A stretch of 64,000 bases of DNA from Streptomyces seoulensis (GCF_022846655.1 NZ_AP025667.1:4625001-4689000), one strand, 5' to 3'; counted from the first letter of the stretch, positions 26,682 to 38,595 are shown. Program-made: numbers and translations. The notes: generated from the sequence alone by a model not told the origin.

Positions 26682-27847
26682 GGCTCCAGGTGTACCACCG
26701 TGATACCGGGCTTCCCCGCGCACCAGGCCGCGTCGCCGACAGCGCCCACCCAGCGGATGTGGCCGCGCTCGCCCATCTCGGCCGCCGTGAGCAGGAGTTG
26801 GCCCCGCTGGCCGGGGTCCAGGCAGCGGTCGAAGCCGTCGGCGAGCACCGTGAGGGTGCGCAGCGCGTCCGGCACCTCCCCCGGCGCGTCCACGTCCAGC
26901 ACCCCCGGCCCGGTCAGCAGGACCAGGGCCAGCGCGACGTAGCGCAGCTCGCCGTCACCGAGCCGGGCCAGCTCGGTGCGGTGGCCGTCGCCCCGGTCGA
27001 GCAGGGCCCGTACCGTGCCGTCCCGCAGCCGTTCGGCGGCCAGGTCGGTCACCGGGCCCGCACACCCGGCGCGCACCACCTCGACCAACCGGGCGTGCCG
27101 GCGGCCGCATTCGGCGCGCGTACGGCTCAGGACGTCGGCGAGGTTGTCGCAGCCCGGCAGCAGCCGCCCCGAACCGGTGGGCACCGGGACGCGCATGCGC
27201 TCGGGCACCGGGTCGCAGGAGAAGACGGAGCGCAGCGCGACGACCATCTGCTCGGCGGCGGCCAGCACCCGGCGCTGTCCGTCGGTCTTCCCCGCCACCC
27301 GCAGCGGCAGCAGGGTGGTACCGAGGATGTCGTCGGGCAGCGGGGCGCGGGTCACCGGGGCGGAGCCCGCCGTGTGCCAGGCGGCCTGCACGGTCCGGCG
27401 CTCCGGGTCGCGCAGCGCGGTCTCCAGCAGGACGACCCCGCCCGCGCTGAGCCGCTCGCCCACGATGCGCAGCCGGGGTTCGGCCTGCACGGCCACGTCG
27501 AGCTGGACCGGACCCTCGACGCCGTCCGCCGTGCAGCCGATCCGGAAACCGCGCCGCCCCTCGGCGTCCGGCCGCGCCCGGTCGGGCACCCAGGCCGACG
27601 GGTCCGGGAACACCTCGGTGAGCACGGCCCCGCCGCCGAGCCGGGCGAGCGCCTCGTAGGCGGCGAGCGCGGTCGACTTGCCGGACCCGCTGGGCCCGGC
27701 GAACAGGGTGACGGCGCCCAGCGGGAACGAGGCCCGGCGGTGCCCGGCGAACGCGGACAGCCGCAGCTCGGTGATCCGGGCACGCACGTCGTACGCCTCT
27801 GGGAACGGCACCGGAGCGGAGACGGAGGGGACGGGGGAGACGGACAT
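26678..27847 (-). CDS. AAA/ABC-type ATPase coupled to the MazG-like gene
   Basis: 389 residues. Walker A GPSGSGKSTALAAYEAL near 52-68; ABC-like signature LARLGDGELRYVALAL near 308. The Walker B region is degenerate (VLDVDAPGE instead of LIDEPE), so ATP turnover may be weak. It resembles the AAA_21/SMC-RecF-like ATPases of unknown role and lacks a TOPRIM domain, so it is not a classic OLD nuclease. ATG 27847 (MSVSPVPS). First gene of a two-gene operon with the MazG-like enzyme. Confidence 0.8.
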   Translation of the reverse strand: MSVSPVPSVSAPVPFPEAYDVRARITELRLSAFAGHRRASFPLGAVTLFAGPSGSGKSTALAAYEALARLGGGAVLTEVFPDPSAWVPDRARPDAEGRRGFRIGCTADGVEGPVQLDVAVQAEPRLRIVGERLSAGGVVLLETALRDPERRTVQAAWHTAGSAPVTRAPLPDDILGTTLLPLRVAGKTDGQRRVLAAAEQMVVALRSVFSCDPVPERMRVPVPTGSGRLLPGCDNLADVLSRTRAECGRRHARLVEVVRAGCAGPVTDLAAERLRDGTVRALLDRGDGHRTELARLGDGELRYVALALVLLTGPGVLDVDAPGEVPDALRTLTVLADGFDRCLDPGQRGQLLLTAAEMGERGHIRWVGAVGDAAWCAGKPGITVVHLEP

Positions 27848-28009
27848 GAGCGGACCGTAGGACCGCGCCCACGGGACGAACCGTTTTTCTCCCCCGACCT
27901 TCCTACGATCGGGCGACCGCCTCGTCCCCGGACGCGCCACCCACTCGGCCCAACCGTCCTACGAACCTACGAGCGCCGGGCTCAGGACGAGGTCGCGCAA
28001 CGACGCTCC

Positions 28010-28393
28010 TCAGCCCGACGCCTCCATGCCCATCAGCCCGCTGACCTCGGTCCCGGGCGGCGTGAGCAGGAAGACGTTGCGGTCCACCCGGTGCATCCCG
28101 CTGCCCAGCCCGAACACCACACCGGTGCTGAAGTCCAGGACGCGCTTGGCGACGTCGCCCTCCGCTCCGGACAGGTCCAGCAGCACCGGCACCCCGGCCA
28201 TCAGGGTCTCGGCGACGTCGCGGGCGTCCGCGAAGATGTTGACCCTCAGGACGACGAACCGGCGGCGCGTCTCGGTGTCCGCGTCCGGGAGCGTCCGGTG
28301 GCTGACCGCGGACGGCCACGCGTCCCGGCCCCGCAGCGGCACGACCTGGGCGAGCCCTTCCCACTGTTCATCGGTGACGTCGTAACGGCTCAC
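28010..28393 (-). CDS. SepF-like cell division protein paralogue
   Basis: 127 residues. The C-terminal ~80 residues match the SepF core: RRRFVVLRVNIFADARDVAETLMAGVPVLLDLSGAE, KRVLDFSTGVVFGLGSGMHRVDRNVFLLTPPG. SepF anchors and bundles FtsZ. Canonical sepF sits in the division cluster near ftsZ with a long linker, whereas here it stands alone with only a short N-terminal helix, so this is one of the SepF paralogues found in Streptomyces. GTG 28393 is preceded by GGGGGAG. Confidence 0.85.
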   Translation of the reverse strand: MSRYDVTDEQWEGLAQVVPLRGRDAWPSAVSHRTLPDADTETRRRFVVLRVNIFADARDVAETLMAGVPVLLDLSGAEGDVAKRVLDFSTGVVFGLGSGMHRVDRNVFLLTPPGTEVSGLMGMEASG

Positions 28394-28632
28394 CGGCTCC
28401 CCCTGACCTGACTCGCTTTCGATGCCTGCACCAGCCAATTCTTACGCCAAGTCACCCGTTCAGCCCAACAACGACACACTGTGCGACACGGCCCTGATCC
28501 GGCGTCCGGCCCATCTGCCGTGCCCACGACGCCCGAAGGCCCCGCGGGAGGCCCGCATCACAACCGCAACGAGGGGAACGTCACAGGCCATCGTTCTGCT
28601 GTCACCTGAGCACCCTGTCCTAACATCCGAGC

Positions 28633-30440
28633 ATGACGGTCCTGCCTGACGACGGGCTCTCCCTGGCCGCCGAGTTCCCTGACGCGACGCACGAGCAGTG
28701 GCAACGCCTGGTCGAGGGTGTACTGCGCAAGTCCGGCAAGGAAGTCTCCGGCGCGGCGGCTGAGGACGCCCTGTCCACGACGCTCGAGGACGGGCTGCGC
28801 ACCCGGCCGCTGTACACCGCGCGCGACGCCGCGCCCGACCCCGGCCTGCCCGGCTTCGCGCCGTTCACGCGCGGCGGCCGCCCGGCCGGCAACACCCCCG
28901 GCGGGTGGGACGTACGGCAGCGGCACGCGGCGCTCTCCGACGGCTCGGTGCTGGCCGACCTGGAGAACGGCGTCACCTCCCTCTGGCTGGTGCTCGGCGA
29001 GGGCGGCATCCCGGTCGCGGATCTGGGCCGCGCGCTCGACGGCGTCTATCTGGACCTCGCCCCCGTCGTCCTGGACGCCGGTGCCGACACCGAGGCCGCC
29101 GCGACCGCGCTGCTGAAGCTCTACGAGGAGCGGGGCGTGGCCCCCGAGGCCGTGCGCGGCAACCTGGGCGCCGACCCGCTGGGTCACGAGGCCCGCACCG
29201 GCACCCCGCTCGACTTCGCCCCCGTGGCCGCGCTCGCCGCCCGTACCGCCGGTACCCACCCGGCGCTGCGCACGCTGACCGTGGACGCGCTGCCGTACCA
29301 CGAGGCGGGCGGCTCGGCGGCCGAGGAGCTGGGCGCCTCCCTGGCCACCGCGGTGGCGTATCTGCGGGAGCTGACCGAGGCCGGGCTGAGCGCCGAACAG
29401 GCCGTCGCCCAGATCGAGTTCCGGTACGCGGCGACCGCCGACCAGTTCCTCACCATCGCCAAGCTGCGCGCGGCACGCAGGCTGTGGGCGCGGGTCGCCG
29501 AGGTGTGCGGGGCGCCGGCCGCGGGCGCGCAGACGCAGCACGTGGTGACCTCGCCGGTGATGATGTCCCGGCGCGACCCGTGGGTGAACATGCTGCGCAC
29601 GACGGTCGCCACGCTGGCCGCCGGGGTGGGTGGCGCGGACTCCGTGACGGTGCTGCCGTTCGACCACGCGCTGGGCCTGCCGGACGCGTTCGCCCGCCGT
29701 ATCGCCCGGAACACCTCCACGATCCTGGTCGAGGAGTCGCACCTGGCGCGGGTCGTCGACCCGGCGGGCGGCTCCTGGTACGTGGAGCGGCTGACCGACG
29801 AACTCGCCCACGCGGGATGGGAGTTCTTCCGGTCGATCGAGCAGGACGGCGGCCAGGCGGCCGTGTTGCGCTCCGGCAGGCTCCGCGCGGACCTCGCGCA
29901 GACCTGGCGGGAGCGGTCCGCGAAGCTCGCCAAGCGCCGCGAACCCATCACCGGGGTGAGCGAGTTCCCCTTCCTGGACGAGAAGCCGGTGCGCCGCGAG
30001 CCCGCGCCCGAGCCCCGGTCCGGCGGTCTGCCGCGCGTACGCCGGGACGAGGCGTACGAGGCTCTGCGGGCCCGCTCCGACACCCACCTGGCGACGACCG
30101 GCACCCGCCCCCGGATCTTCCTCGCCACGCTCGGCCCGGCCGCCGAGCACACCGCCCGCGCCTCCTTCGCCGCCAACCTCTTCCAGGCGGGCGGCATCGA
30201 GCCGGTCGCCACCGGGAACTTCGAGGAGAGCGGCGCCACCGAGGCCGTGCTGTGCTCCAGCCACGCGCGGTACGCGGAGGAGGCCGAGCAGGCCGCCGAG
30301 GCCCTGCGCGCGGCCGGCGCCCGGCAGGTGCACCTGGCGGGCCGTCCCGCCGAGTACACCGGCGTCGACACTTACGTCTTCGCGGGCTGCGACGCCGTCG
30401 CCGTACTGTCCGCGACTCTGGACCGCATGGGAGTGTCCTG

Positions 30441-30441
<1 letters not shown>
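28633..30441 (+). CDS. mutA: methylmalonyl-CoA mutase small (beta) subunit
   Basis: 602 residues. Non-catalytic partner of MutB; it keeps the TIM-barrel and B12-domain folds but lacks the cobalamin-binding DxHxxG. Recognisable segments: [25 protein letters not shown] (about 75-98), [43 protein letters not shown] (about 355-385), and a C-terminal flavodoxin-like domain ([10 protein letters not shown]...). ATG 28633. Its TGA overlaps the mutB ATG by one base (TGATG). Confidence 0.95.
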
Positions 30442-32615
<2,174 letters not shown>

Positions 32616-32622
32616 GCCCGGC

Positions 32623-33618
32623 ATGGCCGCGATCGATCTCGACACCTATGTGAAGGGCGTGCTCGACGGGAAGCGCGCCCTGGTGGCCCGCGCCATCACC
32701 CTCGTCGAGTCCACCCGACCGCAGCACCGCGCGCTGGCGCAGGAGTTGCTCACCGAGCTGCTCCCGCACAGCGGGCGGGCGCGGCGGATCGGGGTGAGCG
32801 GGGTGCCGGGCGTGGGCAAGTCCACGTTCATCGACGCGTTCGGCACCATGCTCACCGGACAGGGCCACCGGGTCGCGGTGCTCGCCGTGGACCCGTCCTC
32901 GACGCGCACCGGCGGCTCGATCCTGGGCGACAAGACCCGGATGGAACGCCTCGCGGTGGACCCGCGGGCGTTCGTCCGCCCCTCCCCCAGCGCGGGCACG
33001 CTGGGCGGGGTGGCGAAGGCGACGCGCGAGTCCATGGTGGTCATGGAGGCGGCCGGGTACGACGTGGTCCTGGTGGAGACGGTCGGCGTCGGCCAGTCGG
33101 AGACCGCGGTCGCCGACATGGTGGACTCCTTCCTGCTGCTCACCCTGGCCCGCACCGGCGACCAGCTCCAGGGCATCAAGAAGGGCGTGCTGGAGCTGGC
33201 CGACGTGATCGCCGTCAACAAGGCGGACGGCCCGCACGAGCGGGACGCGAAGGCGGCGGCGCGTGAACTGGCGGGCGCGCTGCGCCTGATGCACGGCAGG
33301 GACGCCTTCTGGACCCCGCCCGTGCTGCACTGCAGCGCCCGTGAGACGAGCGGTCTGGACACGGTGTGGGAGCGCCTGGAGCAGCACCGCACCCTGCTGG
33401 ACTCCACCGGGCGTCTGACCGCCAAGCGCCGGGACCAGCAGGTGCGCTGGACCTGGTCGATGGTGCGCGACGAGCTGCTCGGCCGGCTGCACTCCGATCC
33501 CGAGGTCAGGCGGCTGGCGCCGGATCTCGAACAGGACGTCCGGGACGGTTCGTTGACGGCGACGCTGGCGGCGGAGCGGATTCTGCGGGCGTTCGAGGGG
33601 CGGGACGGGGCCCTGTAG
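32623..33618 (+). CDS. meaB: methylmalonyl-CoA mutase-associated GTPase MeaB
   Basis: 331 residues, G3E-family P-loop GTPase that gates cofactor loading and protects the mutase. Walker A GVPGVGKST near 61-69, switch region AVDPSSTRTGGSILGDKTRM near 90-109, ETVGVGQSE near 148, NKAD near 202. It starts 7 bases after the mutB stop. The C-terminal dimerisation arm (AAERILRAF) is present. Confidence 0.95.
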   Translation: MAAIDLDTYVKGVLDGKRALVARAITLVESTRPQHRALAQELLTELLPHSGRARRIGVSGVPGVGKSTFIDAFGTMLTGQGHRVAVLAVDPSSTRTGGSILGDKTRMERLAVDPRAFVRPSPSAGTLGGVAKATRESMVVMEAAGYDVVLVETVGVGQSETAVADMVDSFLLLTLARTGDQLQGIKKGVLELADVIAVNKADGPHERDAKAAARELAGALRLMHGRDAFWTPPVLHCSARETSGLDTVWERLEQHRTLLDSTGRLTAKRRDQQVRWTWSMVRDELLGRLHSDPEVRRLAPDLEQDVRDGSLTATLAAERILRAFEGRDGAL

Positions 33619-33685
33619 CAGTCCTGTGACCGGAGGAGTGGCCTCCGCCACAGCCGCAGGGGGCGGCGGCTGCTCAACTCGCCTG

Positions 33686-34645
33686 ATGCGCAGATCATTC
33701 GCCGGACTGAGTGTGCTCGCCTCTCTGACCCTCGCCGGGTGCGGCACCGCCGGGTCCGGCCCGCTCGGTGCGGGTGGGGTGAGCGCGGAGCCGTTGTGCC
33801 CCTCCAAGGTCCCGCGCTACGGCGGGATTCCGCTCACCCGCCCCACGGCCACCGCCGACGCCCCGCGCCCGCCGGGCACGCCCACCCCGGTGCCGTCCAC
33901 CACGGGCACCGCCCAGGGCGGGGTACGCATCACCCGCCTGTACGCCGGTGCGATCGACGAGGAGGGTGTCTGCCGTTCGAGCTCGCTGACGGTGGAGTTC
34001 GAGGTGGCCAACCCCGCCCCGCACGCCATGACGTACACGGTCGTCTTCGACGCCAGGGGCTACACCGGCGCGAGCCGGGTCGTGGGCGTCGGGCCCGGCA
34101 GGACCCTGCGCGGCAGGGTGGCGATGAGCCGTGGCCTCGGTGACATCGCGGGCGGCACCAGCGTGTCGATCATGTCCGTCCGCAGCGTCCCCACCGCCGA
34201 GGCCCCGGCTCCCGGCGGCCCCTGTCCCGCGTCCGGTGTGCGTGTGTACGCCGACGAGGGGGACGCGGCGATGGGGCTGCGCGTGGTGGGCCTGCACCTG
34301 CGGAACTGCGGCAAGGAGCCGTACACGCTCGACGGCCGGCCCGAGTTGGAGATCATCGACGGCGACCACGAGCGCGTCGAGGGGGTGGAGGTGCTCCCCT
34401 CCGCCCAGGTGGCCCAGCTCGGCGGGCCGCCGGACGTGGCGCGTCCCCTCACCCTGCGGCCCGGCGAGCGCGCCCTGTCCGGCATCGTCTGGCGCAACAG
34501 GGTGGAGGCCTTCGGCGGTGCCGTGAACGCCCCCTACCTCCGTGTCCGGGCCAAGGCGGGCGCCGCGCCGGTGATGGTGACGCCGGAACTGGACCTCGGC
34601 ACGACCGGCAGACTGGGGGTCCAGGTGTGGCGGAAGGAGCAGTGA
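33686..34645 (+). CDS. lipoprotein with DUF4232-like domain
   Basis: 319 residues. A lipoprotein signal MRRSFAGLSVLASLTLAGC (lipobox LAGC, Cys19) is followed by a Pro/Thr-rich linker (about 50-85). Two beta-rich regions follow; the second (GLRVVGLHLRNCGKEPYTLDGRPELEIIDGDH) has the look of DUF4232, exported domains of unknown role. ATG 33686 puts the signal at the N-terminus. The TGA lies in a GTGA overlap with the NUDIX gene, so they are coupled. Confidence 0.8.
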   Translation: MRRSFAGLSVLASLTLAGCGTAGSGPLGAGGVSAEPLCPSKVPRYGGIPLTRPTATADAPRPPGTPTPVPSTTGTAQGGVRITRLYAGAIDEEGVCRSSSLTVEFEVANPAPHAMTYTVVFDARGYTGASRVVGVGPGRTLRGRVAMSRGLGDIAGGTSVSIMSVRSVPTAEAPAPGGPCPASGVRVYADEGDAAMGLRVVGLHLRNCGKEPYTLDGRPELEIIDGDHERVEGVEVLPSAQVAQLGGPPDVARPLTLRPGERALSGIVWRNRVEAFGGAVNAPYLRVRAKAGAAPVMVTPELDLGTTGRLGVQVWRKEQ

Positions 34646-35154
34646 CGGCGCCTTCCGCGCGACAGGAAGGGGAAGCCGTGGAGGACGACGCCTGCGCCGA
34701 CAAGGGGCGGCCCTCGCCGCACGCGCTCACCGGTGCCGGGGTCGTGGTGACCGACGGCGCGGGCCGGGTGCTGCTGGGCTGGTCGAGGAAGCGCGCGGTG
34801 TGGGAGCTGCCGGGCGGGAAGAACGACGCCGGGGAGGGCTTCGCGGAGGCCGCCGTGCGGGAGTTGGCGGAGGAGACGGGGCTGCGGGCGGACGCGGCCC
34901 ACGCGCGGCTGCTGGCGCTGCTGATGGACTCCGCGCACGGCATCCCGCGGGTGACGGCGGCGGTGCGGTTGATCGCGTACGAGGGTGAACCGAGCGTGCG
35001 CGAGCCGGAGTTGATCGACCGCTGGGAGTGGCACGACCCGGCCGAGCTGCCCCGGCCGCTGTTCACCCCGAGCGCGCACGTCATCGACACGGTGTGGCCG
35101 GGCCTGCTCACCGGGCTGCCGCCGGTGCACCGGTATCCGGTCGGGACTCCTTAG
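34642..35154 (+). CDS. NUDIX hydrolase
   Basis: 170 residues. The Nudix box GGKNDAGEGFAEAAVRELAEETGL is complete (Gly, Glu, REx2EE and Gly in place), so it should hydrolyse a nucleoside diphosphate linked to X. The GWSRKRAVWELPGG entry and TAAVRLIAYEG strand resemble MutT-like ADP-ribose or dGTP family members. GTG 34642 overlaps the lipoprotein stop and follows AAGGAG; GTG 34678 is an alternative. The last four bases overlap the convergent membrane protein gene. Confidence 0.85.
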   Translation: MTAPSARQEGEAVEDDACADKGRPSPHALTGAGVVVTDGAGRVLLGWSRKRAVWELPGGKNDAGEGFAEAAVRELAEETGLRADAAHARLLALLMDSAHGIPRVTAAVRLIAYEGEPSVREPELIDRWEWHDPAELPRPLFTPSAHVIDTVWPGLLTGLPPVHRYPVGTP

Positions 35155-35507
35155 GCCGCCGACCGGTGCCGCCGGGTGCGGAACGCGCGTACCGCGAGAC
35201 CGAGCAGGCCGGCGTCGACCAGTGCGCACAGCACCACCCAGGCGGCGAAGAGCAGCGGGCTGAGCCAGTCCGCCGAGGGGTCCAGTCCGGGCGAGGGCGC
35301 GAGGAAGGCGACCGCGCTGAGCGGCAGGGTGGCTGCGAAGGGCCAGATCGCGGCGAAGCCGGGGTCGGGCGACAGGTAGACGGCGTACAGGAAGAACCCG
35401 AGCGCGGACCCGGCCACCACGAGGTAGCCGCGCGAGAGCCAGTTGTCCGTGGCGAGGGTCAGCCAGGCCCGAAGTCGGCTTGAGCGGGGGCGTGTCGTGG
35501 GCGCCAT
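35151..35507 (-). CDS. small membrane protein (SCO4225-like)
   Basis: 118 residues with three hydrophobic segments (about 28-45, 52-70, 84-108) and an N-terminal basic stretch ending LATDNWLSRGY. It resembles a Streptomyces family of small integral membrane proteins without known function. Monocistronic. Confidence 0.6.
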   Translation of the reverse strand: MAPTTRPRSSRLRAWLTLATDNWLSRGYLVVAGSALGFFLYAVYLSPDPGFAAIWPFAATLPLSAVAFLAPSPGLDPSADWLSPLLFAAWVVLCALVDAGLLGLAVRAFRTRRHRSAA

Positions 35508-35574
35508 GTTCGTCCCTCTCCGTGCGGCCGGGGTGCGGCGGGGTGTGGGTACGGGTACCCGGTGAGGCGAGGAA

Positions 35575-36420
35575 TCAGCTCTCGACGGTCACCTCCTGTG
35601 TCCCCAACACCATGAGCAGGGCCAGCCGTTCGGCGTCCTCGGTGCCGGGCTCGGCCGTGTAGACCATGATCCGCAGGTCGCTGCCGGCGACGGACAGGAT
35701 GTCGCAGTCCAGGGTGAGCGGGCCGACCACCGGATGGTCGACGGTCTTGCGCGCCGCGTCATGGACGCCGACCGTGCCTCGGTCCCACAACTCGGCGAAC
35801 CGGGCGCTCTCCGCGCGCAGTTCGGCGATCAGTCCGGCGAGGTCGCGGTCGTCCGGGTAGCGTCCGGCGGCCGCGCGGAGGTCGGCGACGAGGGCGCTCT
35901 CGAACATCGCCAGCGACTCGGGGGTGTGCCGCACACCGGAGCCGGGACCGGCGAAGTGCCGCCAGACACCGTTGAGTCGGCGCCCGCTCCAGCGGGTGGA
36001 GTCGCCCATGAGGGCCGCGTAGGGCGGGTTGGCGGTCAGCAGGGTCCAGGTGGCGTCGTACACGGCGACCGGGGTCCGGCCGAGCCGGTCCAGCAGCCGG
36101 TGCACGCTGGGCGGGATGAAGGAGGGCACGGTCTTCGGGGCCGGCGGGGCGAGCCCGGCGAGCCGGTACAGATGGTCCCGCTCGGCCGCCGACAGGCGCA
36201 GCGCCCGGGTGAGCGCCTCCACGACCTGGGAGGAGGGGTTGGTGGCCCGGCCCTGCTCCAGCCGGGTCACGTAGTCGACGGAGATCCCGGCGAGCTGGGC
36301 CAGCTCCTCCCGCCGCAGCCCCGAGGTACGTCTGCGGCCGCCCGGAGGCAGGCCCGCCTGGCCGGGCGGGAGCCGGTCCCGCCAGCGGTGGATCGTACTC
36401 CCGAGTTCCGCGCTCGCCAT
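35575..36420 (-). CDS. XRE-family regulator with MmyB-like sensor domain
   Basis: 281 residues. Helix-turn-helix (about 30-85): GGRRRTSGLRREELAQLAGISVDYVTRLEQGRA, the phrase typical of the MmyB subgroup. The C-terminal ~190 residues are the MmyB-type ligand-binding domain (DATWTLLTANPPYAALMGD, RNGVWRHF-like, HPVVGPLTLDCDIL), thought to bind fatty acid or polyketide-like ligands. Divergent from an SDR gene 102 bp away, the usual pairing for this subgroup, which it probably represses. Confidence 0.9.
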   Translation of the reverse strand: MASAELGSTIHRWRDRLPPGQAGLPPGGRRRTSGLRREELAQLAGISVDYVTRLEQGRATNPSSQVVEALTRALRLSAAERDHLYRLAGLAPPAPKTVPSFIPPSVHRLLDRLGRTPVAVYDATWTLLTANPPYAALMGDSTRWSGRRLNGVWRHFAGPGSGVRHTPESLAMFESALVADLRAAAGRYPDDRDLAGLIAELRAESARFAELWDRGTVGVHDAARKTVDHPVVGPLTLDCDILSVAGSDLRIMVYTAEPGTEDAERLALLMVLGTQEVTVES

Positions 36421-36522
36421 ACGGTCCAGTGTGCCGCGCGGGGCGCCCGCCCGCCTGGTACCGCCGGTCCCAGGAAAACGGCTCCTCTGGCTGGTGACGG
36501 GCGCCCGGCGGACGCTGGAGGC

Positions 36523-37230
36523 ATGACGAACACACTGATCACCGGAGCGAACAAGGGCCTCGGCTTCGAGACGGCCCGCCGCCTGCTGGCCGAGGGCCAC
36601 ACCGTCTTCGTGGGCGCCCGCGACCCCGAGCGGGGCGAGCGGGCCGCCGAGGAGTTGGGCGCGCGGTTCGTGCGGCTCGACGTGACCGACGACGAGTCCG
36701 TGACGGCGGCCGTCCGCACGCTGGAGGCGACGGGCGGCTTGGACGTACTGGTGAACAACGCGGGCGTCGAGCCGCGCCGCCCGGACGGCGGCTTCGTCGA
36801 CCCGGCGGCCACCACCGCCGACGAGGTGCGGACGGTGTTCGAGACGAACGTGTTCGGCCCGGTGAGGGTGCTGCAGGCCTTCCTCCCCCTCCTGCTGCGC
36901 TCCGCCGCACCGGTCGTGGTGAACGTCAGCACCGGCCTGGCCCTCACCCGCGCGCTGGCCGACCCGGCGGCGCCGGAGCACTTCTACCCGGACCTCGCCT
37001 ACCCCGCCTCCAAGGCCGCGCTGAACATGCTGACCGTGCAGTACGCGAAGGCGTTCCCGGGGCTGCGTATCAACGCGGCGGACCCCGGCTTCACGGCGAC
37101 CGACCTGAACCACGACACGGGGACGCAGAGTGTGCAGGAGGGCGCCGAGGCGATCGTGCGGTTGGCGTGCGTGGGGGCGGACGGGGTGACGGGGACGTTC
37201 CAGGAGGGGGCGGGGGTGGTGGGGTGGTGA
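36523..37230 (+). CDS. short-chain dehydrogenase/reductase
   Basis: 235 residues. Rossmann motif TGANKGLG at 7-14, NNAG near 80, catalytic Ser in NVSTG and Tyr/Lys in YPASKAALN. The NADP-binding Arg (GARDPERG) suggests NADPH preference. Substrate unknown. It lacks the last helix of longer SDRs but is complete for the family size. Divergently transcribed from the MmyB-type regulator, which is the likely controller. Confidence 0.9.
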   Translation: MTNTLITGANKGLGFETARRLLAEGHTVFVGARDPERGERAAEELGARFVRLDVTDDESVTAAVRTLEATGGLDVLVNNAGVEPRRPDGGFVDPAATTADEVRTVFETNVFGPVRVLQAFLPLLLRSAAPVVVNVSTGLALTRALADPAAPEHFYPDLAYPASKAALNMLTVQYAKAFPGLRINAADPGFTATDLNHDTGTQSVQEGAEAIVRLACVGADGVTGTFQEGAGVVGW

Positions 37231-37241
37231 GGCCGGCGCCC

Positions 37242-37345
37242 CAACTAGTTGACTGATCAAGGGAGATGGCGATCCGGCTCACCGTTGCGCCGGGGGAAGT
37301 GGCGCTCCTACGGTTGACCACGGTGCGCCCGTGTCCACTTCCCCC
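37242..37345. promoter_or_regulatory. operator-like region before the P450 gene
   Basis: Holds a 10-bp palindrome CAACTAGTTG (37242-37251), directly followed by TTGACTGATCAA (a 4+4 dyad), and an 11-bp inverted repeat GGGGGAAGTGG (37292-37302) with CCACTTCCCCC (37335-37345). The latter brackets TTGACC (37314), a candidate -35. Confidence 0.35.
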
Positions 37346-37359
37346 ACCTAGGAGCCCTC

Positions 37360-38595
37360 GTGCCCGAGCAGCCGCCCCTGGTCCTCGATCCCACCGGCGC
37401 CGATCATCACGCCGAGCACCGGGCGCTGCACGCCCGGGGTCCGGCCACGCCGGTGGACATCCTGGGGCTCACGGCCTGGTCCGTGAGCGACCCGGCCCTC
37501 CTCAAGGCACTGCTGACCAGCCCGGACGTCTCGAAGGACCCGCGCGCCCACTGGCCGGCCTTCGCCGAGACGGCTCCGACGTGGCCGCTGGCGCTGTGGG
37601 TGGCGGTGACCAACATGTTCACGGCGTACGGGGGCGACCACCGCAGGCTGCGCCGCATGGTCGCCCCCGCGTTCAGCGCGCGGAGGATCGCCGCACTCCG
37701 GCCGGTCATCGAGTCGATCGTGGCGGACCTGCTGGACGACCTCGCGGAGCGGCCCGGTGACGAGACCGTCGACCTGCGCGAACACTTCGCCTACCCCCTG
37801 CCCATCACGGTGATCAGCAGGCTGATGGGCGTACCGGAGGTGCACTCGCCGGAGTTCCGCGCCGCGGTGGACGGCGTCTTCGACACGACGCTCACGGTGG
37901 AGCAGGCGACACAGAGCACCAGGGCCCTGTACAAGATGCTGGACGCCCTGATCGAGGCGAAGCGGGTCACTCCGGCCGACGACCTGACCTCCCTCCTCAT
38001 CATGGCCCGCGACGAGGAGGGCGCCGGCGACGCCCTCACCCGCGAGGAGCTGCGGGACACCCTGCTGCTGGTGATCAGCGCGGGCTACGAGACGACGGTG
38101 AACGTCATCGACCAGGCGGTCACCACCCTCCTGACGGACCGGACCCAGCTCGATCACGTCCGCGCGGGGCGCGCGGACTGGAACGACGTGGTCGAGGAGA
38201 CCCTGCGCCACGAACCGGCGGTCAAGCACCTCCCCCTCCGTTACGCGGTCCGCGACATCCCCCTCCCCGACGGCCGCCGCATCCGCGCGGGCGAGCCGAT
38301 CCTCGCCTCCTACGCGGCGGCCAACCGCCACCCGTCCTGGCACGGCCCGACCGCCGACGACTTCGACGCGACCCGCCCGACGAAGGACCACCTGGCCTTC
38401 GGCCACGGCATCCACTTCTGCCTGGGCGCTCCGCTGGCCCGGCTGGAGGTGAGCACGGCACTACGGCGCCTGTTCGACCGCTTCCCGGACCTGGAACTCG
38501 CCGTCCCCGCAGCCGACTTGCACCCGGTGCCGTCCCTGATCAGCAACGGACACAGGACCTTGCCGGTGCGGCTGGGGAGGGACGGCGGGGAGTGA
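37360..38595 (+). CDS. cytochrome P450
   Basis: 411 residues, class I soluble P450. Heme loop FGHGIHFCLGAPLARLE with Cys near 353, ExxR in VEETLRHE, I-helix ISAGYETTVN near 240. The I-helix has Glu-Thr as usual but Tyr in place of the small residue after Gly. Similar to CYP107-like hydroxylases of Streptomyces secondary metabolism. No ferredoxin gene is adjacent, so it must borrow one. GTG 37360 with AGGAG 8 bases upstream. It stands outside any obvious biosynthetic cluster. Confidence 0.93.
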   Translation: MPEQPPLVLDPTGADHHAEHRALHARGPATPVDILGLTAWSVSDPALLKALLTSPDVSKDPRAHWPAFAETAPTWPLALWVAVTNMFTAYGGDHRRLRRMVAPAFSARRIAALRPVIESIVADLLDDLAERPGDETVDLREHFAYPLPITVISRLMGVPEVHSPEFRAAVDGVFDTTLTVEQATQSTRALYKMLDALIEAKRVTPADDLTSLLIMARDEEGAGDALTREELRDTLLLVISAGYETTVNVIDQAVTTLLTDRTQLDHVRAGRADWNDVVEETLRHEPAVKHLPLRYAVRDIPLPDGRRIRAGEPILASYAAANRHPSWHGPTADDFDATRPTKDHLAFGHGIHFCLGAPLARLEVSTALRRLFDRFPDLELAVPAADLHPVPSLISNGHRTLPVRLGRDGGE

